Under the pieces are notes generated by a model. The model searched no databases. It was given only the letters and a program-made list of their open reading frames with translations, and was not told the DNA's origin. Shown here in pieces: positions 44,965 to 53,143 of a stretch of 64,000 bases of DNA. Both the position numbers and the translations under genes were made by a program. This DNA comes from Flavobacterium taihuense (GTDB lineage: Bacteria; Bacteroidota; Bacteroidia; Flavobacteriales; Flavobacteriaceae): the NCBI RefSeq assembly GCF_019351435.1, contig NZ_JAHWYN010000010.1, forward strand, positions 1 to 64,000, in the 5' to 3' direction. Within the stretch, counting starts at the first letter, position 1, and the number at the start of each line of letters is the position of its first letter.

Positions 44965-45746
44965 ATCGCAATAATTGACAGATAAAAAATAACTTCACAT
45001 ACTTGTTGTGTTGCTCCTAAGCAATCTCCCGTATAACCGTCAATCCATTTTTGAAAATAACGGGCAAGAAAAAACCGAGCAATAAAAACTGGCACTAATG
45101 CCAATAATAACTGCCATTGAAAAAACGACAAAATAGCCAAAGGCAGCAATCCAAAAAATAAAGAACCAACTACTTCTTTCCAAGTGAAATTTTGAGCAAT
45201 TGGTTTGCTTTTGCTCGACGCATCTGCTCTTGAATAGTGATGGGTGAATACTATAGAAATAGCAGATAAACGACTGATGGAATTTGCTGAGACAAAAAGA
45301 AGAAGATTGCATATTATAGATTGCATATTAATTATTTCAGATTTAGAGACCAAATTAAAAAGAGCGCTAAATTTCAGCAAAAACAACAAAACCAAACCAA
45401 TAGCACCATAAGCGCCAATAGCGCTGTCTTTCATTATCAAAAGAATTTTTTCTTTTGTCCAACCGCCTCCAAAACCATCACAAACATCGGCAAAACCATC
45501 TTCGTGAAAAGCGCCTGTGGTTAGAATTCCAGCTATCATCGATAGTATCAATGCAATTTCAACAGAAAACACAATCGATGTCAGATAATAAACTCCAAAA
45601 CAAATTCCGCCAACTATCCAGCCAATTAAAGGAAAATAGCGCGATGCTTTGTTTAAATAATCGGGATTGTGGTCGATGTTTTTGGGACACGGAATTCGGG
45701 TATAAAACATTAGAGCCGTGAAAAATATATGCAATTGTTTTTTCAT
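44949..45746 (-). CDS. cobS: Adenosylcobinamide-GDP ribazoletransferase
   Basis: This 265-aa integral membrane protein joins activated cobinamide to alpha-ribazole, the last step of the nucleotide loop. It has the family motifs: FYTRIPCP at the N-terminus, AFHEDGFADVCDGFGGGW with the acidic metal site, and GAYGAIGLVLL. Several transmembrane segments. It starts 5 bases after the bluB-cobT fusion gene ends. Confidence 0.95.
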   Translation of the reverse strand: MKKQLHIFFTALMFYTRIPCPKNIDHNPDYLNKASRYFPLIGWIVGGICFGVYYLTSIVFSVEIALILSMIAGILTTGAFHEDGFADVCDGFGGGWTKEKILLIMKDSAIGAYGAIGLVLLFLLKFSALFNLVSKSEIINMQSIICNLLLFVSANSISRLSAISIVFTHHYSRADASSKSKPIAQNFTWKEVVGSLFFGLLPLAILSFFQWQLLLALVPVFIARFFLARYFQKWIDGYTGDCLGATQQVCEVIFYLSIIAIWKFI

Positions 45747-45751
45747 TTTAT

Positions 45752-47428
45752 TTATTTTTTGCTGATACCAGCAGATTCAAAACTGGCCATTTCATTCAAG
45801 AAACAAACAGCCGATTGAATAATTGGGAATGCAACAGCACATCCTGTCCCCTCTCCTAAACGTAAATCGAGCTGCAACAACGGTTGAACATTTAGATAAT
45901 CCAATATTTTTTGATGACCTTGTTCTGCCGATGAATGACAGAATATCGCATTTTCTTTTACTGATGGATTCATTTTATAGGCTATTAAAAAAGCAATTGA
46001 ACAAATAAAACCGTCCACCAAAATGAGCATATTGTTTTCTTTGGCTTGTAGCATTCCGCCTGTCATTTGCATAATCTCAAATCCTCCAAAGTAGGCTAAC
46101 TTGCTTTGTAAATCATCTGACCCATTATAATTTTCAAGTGCTGTTTTCAGAATGTTTTGCTTTTGAATTAACTTATCGCCAATAACTCCGGTTCCTTTAC
46201 CAACACAATCTTCGATAGGCAATTCCATAAGCACACTCATCAACACCGAAGCTGTAGAAGTATTTCCGATTCCCATTTCACCAAAACCAATGCAATTACA
46301 ACCTCTTTCAAAAATGGTGTTTATTATTGCTGCCCCTTTAGCAAAGCACAAATCCAATTCGGTTTGACTCATTGCTGGACTTTGTAAAAATGACTGGGTT
46401 CCCTTTCCTATTTTAGCCGAAACCAAATTGGCATTTGTCGGGAAATCATAATTTACACCCGCATCTACAATGGTTAACCCGATATTATTTTGTTTGCAAA
46501 AGACATTGATTGCTGCTCCGCCTTCCAAAAAATTATTCACCATTTGTCGGGTCACATCCTGGGGATAGGCACTCACACCATGACTGGCAATTCCGTGATC
46601 GCCGGCAAAAACGACTATATTGGGATTTGTTATTTTGGGTTCTAATGTATGGAAAACGGTTCCTATTTGTTTGGCTAAACTTTCTAAAAGACCAAGTGAA
46701 CCTGTAGGCTTGGTTTTATTGCCTATTTTTTGTTGAAGCGCCTCGCTTAGTTCGGAGTCACTCGAGTGAGATGGTGCCGTTCTTCGCAAAGACTCAGGAA
46801 CCAAAACAGGAAATGAAAACAAAATTTCTTCAACACATGGAGTTTCCTGTTTTTGTTTCCAATTCAGTTGTTGCAACATGGGTTGGTTGTCATAATTCGT
46901 TGCCGGTTTACCTACGCAAAAATACCCCAAAGGTTCTATGTTTTCGGGCAATCCTAAAAGCTTTTTGAACTGATAATAATTTAGAATCGAAACCCACCCC
47001 ATCGAATAGCCTTGTTCTGTCAATGAAAGCCAAATGTTTTGAGCGGCACAAACGGCACTAAACTTTATCGCTTCATTACTGCCGACAGTTCCAATAGTGA
47101 AATTATTCAAAACCGAACGGTCGTAACAAATCACCAATCCGAGTGGTGCTTCTTCAATCGCTTCGAGTTTTAAAGATTTGTATTGTGATTTTTGCCCTTC
47201 ATCATCGGTTAGGTTTGATGCCTTTTGGTCGTAATCTAAAAACAGTTCTTTTACCGCTTTTTTAATTTCAGCCGATTTAATCAGGTAATATTTGGTAGCA
47301 TCGGTCAGACCTACAGAAGGCGAATAATGTCCTGCTTGTAGTGCTTTTTGAATCACTTGATCTGGCACTTCGTCTTGAGTAAAATGTCGGGTGTCGCGAC
47401 GTGATTTTATAATTTCATCTAATGTCAT
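45752..47428 (-). CDS. BluB-CobT fusion: lower-ligand synthesis and activation
   Basis: This 558-aa protein joins two enzymes. Residues 1-195 match BluB, the flavin-destroying 5,6-dimethylbenzimidazole synthase (SRRDTRHFTQDEVPDQVI, AAQNIWLSLTEQGYSMGWVS). Residues 215-550 match CobT, which makes alpha-ribazole phosphate from that base (TKPTGSLGLLESLAKQIG, FAGDHGIASHGVSAYP, and RLGEGTGCA with the catalytic Glu). Fusion would couple production and use of the base. Both halves look complete. Confidence 0.9.
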   Translation of the reverse strand: MTLDEIIKSRRDTRHFTQDEVPDQVIQKALQAGHYSPSVGLTDATKYYLIKSAEIKKAVKELFLDYDQKASNLTDDEGQKSQYKSLKLEAIEEAPLGLVICYDRSVLNNFTIGTVGSNEAIKFSAVCAAQNIWLSLTEQGYSMGWVSILNYYQFKKLLGLPENIEPLGYFCVGKPATNYDNQPMLQQLNWKQKQETPCVEEILFSFPVLVPESLRRTAPSHSSDSELSEALQQKIGNKTKPTGSLGLLESLAKQIGTVFHTLEPKITNPNIVVFAGDHGIASHGVSAYPQDVTRQMVNNFLEGGAAINVFCKQNNIGLTIVDAGVNYDFPTNANLVSAKIGKGTQSFLQSPAMSQTELDLCFAKGAAIINTIFERGCNCIGFGEMGIGNTSTASVLMSVLMELPIEDCVGKGTGVIGDKLIQKQNILKTALENYNGSDDLQSKLAYFGGFEIMQMTGGMLQAKENNMLILVDGFICSIAFLIAYKMNPSVKENAIFCHSSAEQGHQKILDYLNVQPLLQLDLRLGEGTGCAVAFPIIQSAVCFLNEMASFESAGISKK

Positions 47429-47438
47429 TATGTGCAGT

Positions 47439-47552
47439 TTTTGCGTTAGGGATTGTAGTGGTATCTCCCGATTTAGAAAAACAAGGCTTTTTAGCCGTAG
47501 TTTTTTGTTAATCGGGAATATAACGAAAAGCCCGACCCTCAGGGAACGCCCA
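47439..47552 (-). repeat. Dispersed intergenic repeat, copy B
   Basis: In the minus orientation it begins GGGCGTTCCC, continues AGGGTCGGGCTTTTCGTTAT and ends CAATCCCTAACGCAAAAA, the same ends as copy A at 35556-35655. The centre differs and has its own CCCGATT/AATCGGG pairing. It separates cobU from the bluB-cobT gene. Confidence 0.85.
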
Positions 47553-47564
47553 AATTTATAAAAT

Positions 47565-48074
47565 CTAACCTTTTATTTTTACTGGAATTCCGGACACCAT
47601 TAACACAACCGTTTCGGCTTTCTGAGCGATGTATTGATTCATCCAGCCTTGAAGTTCTGTGAATTTTCTACCAATGTGTGTTTCGGCGTGAACTCCCATT
47701 CCAATTTCGTTGGTCACAATAATAATCGTAGCATTTTCTTGTTGGGAGATGGCATCCAATTCGGCTTTGGCTTGTTCCAAACTTAAGGCAACGTCGTTCT
47801 TGGTATCCACAAAAAAGTTGGTCAACCAAAGTGTCACGCAATCCACAATAGCCACTTTTCCGAAGAAATCAATTTCACTCAAATACTTTTCCTTTTCTAT
47901 GTTGACCCAACGCTCATCTCGGTCTTTTTGATGACGGTCGATGCGTTTCTGGAAATCTTCATCCCACTTTCTGGCAGTTGCCACATACAATGGTTTTTCG
48001 GATAATTCTTTGGCTAAATTTTCGGCATAACTGCTTTTTCCGGAGCGTTCTCCACCTGTAACTAAATATATCAT
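47565..48074 (-). CDS. cobU: Adenosylcobinamide kinase / guanylyltransferase
   Basis: This 169-aa protein phosphorylates adenosylcobinamide and adds GMP. It has the P-loop GGERSGKSSYAE, the guanylylated His region (IDRHQKDRDERW), DCVTLWL and VTNEIGMGV. It matches family length. It heads the salvage genes cobU, bluB-cobT, cobS, cobC. Confidence 0.95.
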   Translation of the reverse strand: MIYLVTGGERSGKSSYAENLAKELSEKPLYVATARKWDEDFQKRIDRHQKDRDERWVNIEKEKYLSEIDFFGKVAIVDCVTLWLTNFFVDTKNDVALSLEQAKAELDAISQQENATIIIVTNEIGMGVHAETHIGRKFTELQGWMNQYIAQKAETVVLMVSGIPVKIKG

Positions 48075-48115
48075 TTTAATGGTTAATTATTAATTGTGAA
48101 TTGTTAATGATTGAT

Positions 48116-48499
48116 TTACAACGAAATTGATTTTGGAACTAATTGATTTTTGGAAGTTTTAAGAATGCTTGTTATTAATTTTAAAATTGCAATTGCATCG
48201 TTGTAAATGTTTTCAAATTCTTTTTCATTTAAATAATCAGCTGCTTTTCGCAATTCCAACCAATAAACAACTTCGTTGGCTTCTTTCTGACCAATTGCAA
48301 ATTTATGAATGAAATCATTTTTGCTTTCAGCGTGTTCAGCTTCTCTAATCATCGCACCAATACTTGTTCCTGATCTCAAAAGTTGCTTAGATAATACAAA
48401 TTCCTTTTTATTACTATTTAAATATTGATAAAGTCTGACGATTCTAATAGCAAAATCAAAACTTTTATTTTTAACGATATTGTTCTTGATAATTAACAA
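48116..48499 (-). CDS. Four-helix-bundle protein (23S rRNA IVP family)
   Basis: This 127-aa helical protein has the family signature SFDFAIRIVRLYQYL and LLRSGTSIGAMIREAEHAES. Members fold as four-helix bundles and form pentamers; they were first found in rRNA intervening sequences but are scattered widely. Its position beside cobU does not imply a role in B12 metabolism. Function unknown. Confidence 0.88.
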   Translation of the reverse strand: MLIIKNNIVKNKSFDFAIRIVRLYQYLNSNKKEFVLSKQLLRSGTSIGAMIREAEHAESKNDFIHKFAIGQKEANEVVYWLELRKAADYLNEKEFENIYNDAIAILKLITSILKTSKNQLVPKSISL

Positions 48500-48520
48500 C
48501 TAACAATTTATAATTAACAA

Positions 48521-48883
48521 TTAGTACGGACAATGTGTGCAATCGCTTTTACAACAATATCCGCGTTTGAGATGAAACCAAGGTTTAAAAACATAATTTC
48601 CATCCTCAAAATAATAATCAATTCCTTCGATAATATTTGCGGTTTCGGGTAATAACGAAGCTTTATTACCTATCGCGGTTTCGGGAGTTATTGTAACCAC
48701 AAATTCGTCTATTTTGGTAGAACAAGCCTTGGTAAAACAACTTGGACAAAGACAATCTGTAATATCCAAAGGGTTGAAAATAGGAGGAAAATTGTTGCAC
48801 CAACATTTCTCTCCTTCCAATGTATCACCACAATTAAAAGGCATTTTACAACTAGAACAATATTTCTCTTTTATAATATTCAT
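48521..48883 (-). CDS. Cys-rich CWC-type plus DUF5522-type protein
   Basis: This 120-aa protein has an N-terminal Cys-rich zinc-ribbon-like part (YCSSCKMPFNCGDTLEGEKC, CWCNNFPP, CLCPSCFTKAC) and a C-terminal DUF5522-like part (YYFEDGNYVFKPWFHLKRG, CCKSDCTHCPY). The second part is often a separate small protein, so this may be a fusion. Metal binding is likely; function unknown. Confidence 0.75.
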   Translation of the reverse strand: MNIIKEKYCSSCKMPFNCGDTLEGEKCWCNNFPPIFNPLDITDCLCPSCFTKACSTKIDEFVVTITPETAIGNKASLLPETANIIEGIDYYFEDGNYVFKPWFHLKRGYCCKSDCTHCPY

Positions 48884-48979
48884 TTGGTAAAGATAACGTT
48901 TGTCTCATTTTTTACTGCAAAAATTAAACAAGAAATTTATAAATTAATATACCTTTGCCGTTATTGTAAAAAATATATT

Positions 48980-50122
48980 ATGCGATTTTCATTCTACAAA
49001 GTTATTTTAGTCACCATTCTCTTTTCTTTTTTTGGATGCCAAAAAAACGAAAAAAAAGGCACTATAAATGATTCTAACTCATCAAATAGCATTCAATTTG
49101 CTAAAAATTTAGCCGTTTATAAACATCAAGGCTATACTGTGGTGAGTGTAAATAATCCTTGGCCGGATGCCGTTAAAAATTTCACTTACATTCTAAAAGA
49201 GAAAAACGGAATCGTTCCAGACAGCTTAAAAAAATACACTCAAATTCCTGTTCCATTACAATCCATTGTAGTGACTTCGACCACTAATATTCCTTTTTTG
49301 GAAATGTTGGACGTAGAAAAATCACTGATTGGATTTCCTCATACCGACTACGTTTCATCCGAAAAAACGAGAGCCTTAATCGATGCCGGTTCCGTTAAAA
49401 ATGTAGGTCAAAACGAAAAACTCAACATCGAACAGCTTATTGAACTAGCACCGGAACTTATTGTTACTTTTGGAATTGACAACAACAATCCCACTCTTGA
49501 AAATTTACAAAAAAGCGGATTAAATGTGCTCATTCAAGCTGATTGGATGGAGCAATCCCCACTTGGAAAAGCGGAGTGGTTAAAGCTTTATGGTGCTTTA
49601 TTTGGTAAAGAAAAAGAGGCCGATATTTTATTCGAGAATATCGTAAAAGAATACAACAACGCTCTAGCATTGGTTGCCACCAAAAAACCAACATCGACTG
49701 TTTTGTATGGTTCGATGTATCAAGATCAATGGTTTGTGGCCAAAGGCAGTAGCTGGGTTGCCCAATTTATGAAAGATGCCAAAGCAGATTATCTTTGGAA
49801 AGACCTCGAAGGCACCGGAAGTCTTGGATTGTCTTTTGAAAATATATTGGACAAAGCCAAAACCGCTAATTTTTGGATTGCAACAGGTTCCTTCAAATCA
49901 TTATCGGAACTAGAAAAAGCAAACCCACATTACAGTCAGTTTGATGCTTTTTCAAATAAAAACATCTATACTTTTGAAGGAAAATTGGGAGCTACCGGTG
50001 GTACTATTTTTTATGAATTATCTCCTTCCAGACCTGATTTAGTGCTGAAAGATTACATCAAAATTTTCCATCCTGAATTGCTTCCCAACTATACATTTAC
50101 CTTTGCTCAAAAACTGAATTAA
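48980..50122 (+). CDS. btuF: Cobalamin/iron-siderophore ABC substrate-binding lipoprotein
   Basis: The ATG at 48980 gives a lipoprotein signal (lipobox FSFFGC); upstream in-frame sequence does not. The 380-aa product has the class III binding-protein fold: VVVTSTTNIPFLEMLDVEKS, LIGFPHTDY, LAPELIVTFG. It could serve B12 or a siderophore; the surrounding B12 genes favour B12 (inference). A palindromic terminator-like hairpin follows, then the permease gene. Confidence 0.8.
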   Translation: MRFSFYKVILVTILFSFFGCQKNEKKGTINDSNSSNSIQFAKNLAVYKHQGYTVVSVNNPWPDAVKNFTYILKEKNGIVPDSLKKYTQIPVPLQSIVVTSTTNIPFLEMLDVEKSLIGFPHTDYVSSEKTRALIDAGSVKNVGQNEKLNIEQLIELAPELIVTFGIDNNNPTLENLQKSGLNVLIQADWMEQSPLGKAEWLKLYGALFGKEKEADILFENIVKEYNNALALVATKKPTSTVLYGSMYQDQWFVAKGSSWVAQFMKDAKADYLWKDLEGTGSLGLSFENILDKAKTANFWIATGSFKSLSELEKANPHYSQFDAFSNKNIYTFEGKLGATGGTIFYELSPSRPDLVLKDYIKIFHPELLPNYTFTFAQKLN

Positions 50123-50134
50123 AAACAAATTACG

Positions 50135-50167
50135 AGACCTAACAGGTTTTGAAAACCTGTTAGGTCT
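50135..50167. terminator. Palindromic hairpin between binding protein and permease
   Basis: AGACCTAACAGGTTTT (50135-50150) and AAAACCTGTTAGGTCT (50152-50167) are perfect complements around one G. Such an element between btuF and btuC may attenuate permease expression. Confidence 0.8.
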
Positions 50168-50184
50168 TTGCTAAAAAAAGTGAA

Positions 50185-51213
50185 TTGAACAATCCAAAAC
50201 GAAATACAATCTTATTCTCATTGCTTTTTTTAGGGCTCATTGTGCTGTTTTTTGTGAACATCAGTCTGGGGTCGATTACAATCCCTTTCAAGGAAGTTTA
50301 CACCAGTCTGACAGGTGGACAATCCAGTAAATCGACTTGGGAATATATCATTATCAATTACCGTTTACCCAAAGCGATTACTGCTGTTTTGGTTGGAATG
50401 GGATTATCAATAAGCGGATTATTAATGCAAACTTTATTTCGAAATCCACTTGCTGGACCTTACGTTTTGGGGCTCAGTTCTGGTGCCAGTTTGGGAGTTG
50501 CTTTTGTAATATTGGGAGCGAGTGTATTGCCATCCATTTTGAGTGGTATTTTATTGTCTCCTTACGGAATCGTTTTGGCATCTACGCTCGGCAGCACCAC
50601 CGTTTTATTATTGGTTTTATTAGTCTCGCAACGACTACGTGACACTATGGCTATTTTGATTGTTGGGCTGATGTTTGGCAGTTTCACCAGTGCAGTTGTT
50701 GGTGTTTTAACCTATTTCAGTTCGGCAGAACAATTGCAAAAATTCACTTTTTGGTCGATGGGAAATTTGGGTAATTTGTCCTGGTCATCCATTCTTATTT
50801 TATCAATTTGCGTGTTATTGGGATTATTCCTTAGCTTACTTAGTATTAAGCCTTTGAATGCACTCCTCCTTGGCGAAAATTACGCCAAAAGTATGGGGTT
50901 GAATTTCAATAAAGCCCGACTTATTATCATCTTGGCAACGAGTATTTTGGCGGGAAGTATAACAGCTTATGCGGGACCTATTGCTTTTATAGGATTGGCC
51001 GTTCCCCATATTGCCAAATTAGTTTTTCAAACGAGTAATCATACTGTTTTATTCTGGAGCACTTTGCTTTTTGGAGCCGCAATTATGTTGATTTGCGATG
51101 TAGTTTCACAAATGCCTGGAATGGAAATTACGTTACCAATCAACGCTATTACTTCGATATTGGGTGCTCCTGTAGTGATTTGGTTATTGGTTCGAAAGAG
51201 AAGTTTTAAATAA
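50185..51213 (+). CDS. btuC: FecCD/BtuC-family ABC permease
   Basis: The ORF begins with TTG at 50185, so the exact start is uncertain; 342 aa. It has nine or ten transmembrane helices and the family motifs LPKAITAVLVGMGLSISG, MQTLFRNPLAGPYVLGLSSG and FIGLAVPHIAK. It forms the membrane channel for the substrate bound by the lipoprotein upstream. Confidence 0.9.
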   Translation: MNNPKRNTILFSLLFLGLIVLFFVNISLGSITIPFKEVYTSLTGGQSSKSTWEYIIINYRLPKAITAVLVGMGLSISGLLMQTLFRNPLAGPYVLGLSSGASLGVAFVILGASVLPSILSGILLSPYGIVLASTLGSTTVLLLVLLVSQRLRDTMAILIVGLMFGSFTSAVVGVLTYFSSAEQLQKFTFWSMGNLGNLSWSSILILSICVLLGLFLSLLSIKPLNALLLGENYAKSMGLNFNKARLIIILATSILAGSITAYAGPIAFIGLAVPHIAKLVFQTSNHTVLFWSTLLFGAAIMLICDVVSQMPGMEITLPINAITSILGAPVVIWLLVRKRSFK

Positions 51214-51254
51214 TAATAAATATTTAAAAAGTTAAAGATATAGAAACAAAAAAT

Positions 51255-52034
51255 ATGACAACCAACATCCTCACCACTTCCAGTTTAAGTATTGGCTACA
51301 CTTCCAAAAAAGAAACTGTGACCATTGCCGAAAACCTCAACTTGAACTTAAAAGCAGGGAAACTGATTGCTTTGATTGGAGCCAATGGAATTGGAAAATC
51401 TACTTTGTTGCGAACCATTACAGGAATTCAAAAGCCTTTGCGCGGAACTGTTTTATTGAAAGATAAAAAAATATCTAACTACGAACCTTTGGCATTGGCT
51501 CAAAATTTAAGCATGGTTTTGACCGAAAAATTACCTCCCAGCAATTTAACTGTTTTTGAATTAGTAGCGCTGGGGCGCCAACCGTACACCAATTGGATTG
51601 GCACTTTATCTGACAAAGACATTCAAATCATTCATGAAGCAATCGAACTAACGCAAATTGGTCATTTATCCCAAAAAAAACATTACGAAATAAGCGATGG
51701 ACAACTTCAAAAGGTTTTGATTGGAAGAGCTTTGGCACAAGACACCCCTTTGATTATCCTTGATGAGCCCACTACTCATTTGGATTTATTACACAAAGTT
51801 TCGTTGCTCAAACTCCTGAAAAAATTGACTCATGAAACCGGAAAATGCATTTTATTTTCGACTCACGATATTGATATGGCGATACAATTAAGTGACGAAA
51901 TGATTATCATGACTCCGGAAACGGTGATACAAGACGAACCTTGCAACTTAATTAGTAAAGGGAGTTTTACTACTTTATTCAAAGATGAACATATTGTTTT
52001 TGACAGCGAAAAAGGAAAGTTTATGATTGTTTGA
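51255..52034 (+). CDS. btuD: FecE/BtuD-family ABC ATP-binding protein
   Basis: This 259-aa ATPase has Walker A GANGIGKSTLL, Walker B LIILDEPTTHLD and switch His STHDID. The signature loop reads ISDGQLQKVLIGRAL, a mild change of LSGGQ. It starts 41 bases after the permease gene and completes a BtuFCD-like importer. Confidence 0.92.
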   Translation: MTTNILTTSSLSIGYTSKKETVTIAENLNLNLKAGKLIALIGANGIGKSTLLRTITGIQKPLRGTVLLKDKKISNYEPLALAQNLSMVLTEKLPPSNLTVFELVALGRQPYTNWIGTLSDKDIQIIHEAIELTQIGHLSQKKHYEISDGQLQKVLIGRALAQDTPLIILDEPTTHLDLLHKVSLLKLLKKLTHETGKCILFSTHDIDMAIQLSDEMIIMTPETVIQDEPCNLISKGSFTTLFKDEHIVFDSEKGKFMIV

Positions 52035-52236
52035 TTCTTTTCAATATCAAAACTCCATTATCCCACATTAATTCTAAAGTTTTCAATAACTGAATACCAA
52101 AAATTATATTTTTTACACAAATAAAAAACCACTGAATATCAATCATTTACAATAAATATTGTAAATTAGCATTCTTTTTTACTTCCCGAATCTTTACTGA
52201 TCTACATTATTAAAAACAATTTTAAACTTTTTAATT

Positions 52237-53097
52237 ATGGAAAATTTGTTTAGAGTACCCAAAAAAATTATTGCTTTAGGTTTATTCCTTTTCCTTTCTT
52301 CTTGTAGTCAGAATGAAATGGTGAATGGTGATGTACAAAACAGCGCTTCGCAATCTCTTACTGCGAAAATTAATTCAGGAAAACTCAATGTATTTAAAGG
52401 CCCTGAGGTCACTCTTGGATACGGAAAAGTTCGTTCATGGATTAGTATCGACAAGAATGGCTATCCTAATGAAATAGGAATTGAAATTACACCAGACGCC
52501 CTTAAAAACCTAATAACAGACAATGCCAAAACTCTTCCCACTGACGGCCGAACAATTGTTGTTCCCCTACATCTCAAAGCGAAACAATACATTCCTTTTG
52601 ACCACATAGGACTCAATTGGAATCCTCACGGACACCAACCTGAACATGTTTTTGATGTACCTCATTTTGATTTTCATTTTTATATGATATCGGTTGAAGA
52701 GCAAATGGCAATACCAGAATGGTCTCCTGAAACTGATGCCACTTTCAATCTATATCCTCCCTCTGGTTATATGCCCGCAGATTATGCAACTCCTCCTGGT
52801 CCGGCAACCGCGGAACCTCAAATGGGAAAACACTGGGCTCCAATTAATTTAGGAGATTACCTTCCTTTCTCCAAAATTCTGATTTATGGCTCTTATAACG
52901 GTAAAGTAATTTTTGTTGAACCCATGATCACTTTAGATTATTTACTTTCTAATTCTGAATTTCATGTAGATTATTCCCAGCCTGAATTTTTTCAAAAAGC
53001 AGGAAATTATCCAACAAAATATAATATTTATCATGATGCAACCACTGGAAACACCTACGTAACGCTGAGTGAATTTGTATCTAGAACTAAAATATAA
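52237..53097 (+). CDS. Hypothetical lipoprotein with DUF5602-like region
   Basis: This 286-aa protein has a lipoprotein signal (lipobox FLSSC) and a His-rich middle, GHQPEHVFDVPHFDFHFYM, which could bind a metal (inference). It resembles the DUF5602/TTHB210-like family. It stands alone with a terminator behind it. Confidence 0.65.
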   Translation: MENLFRVPKKIIALGLFLFLSSCSQNEMVNGDVQNSASQSLTAKINSGKLNVFKGPEVTLGYGKVRSWISIDKNGYPNEIGIEITPDALKNLITDNAKTLPTDGRTIVVPLHLKAKQYIPFDHIGLNWNPHGHQPEHVFDVPHFDFHFYMISVEEQMAIPEWSPETDATFNLYPPSGYMPADYATPPGPATAEPQMGKHWAPINLGDYLPFSKILIYGSYNGKVIFVEPMITLDYLLSNSEFHVDYSQPEFFQKAGNYPTKYNIYHDATTGNTYVTLSEFVSRTKI

Positions 53098-53102
53098 ATA
53101 AC

Positions 53103-53133
53103 AAATGAGGAAGATAAAAAGGCTTCCTCATTT
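53103..53133. terminator. Bidirectional terminator
   Basis: AAATGAGGAAG (53103-53113) pairs with CTTCCTCATTT (53123-53133) between convergent genes. Confidence 0.85.
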
Positions 53134-53143
53134 CATTTCTTCC

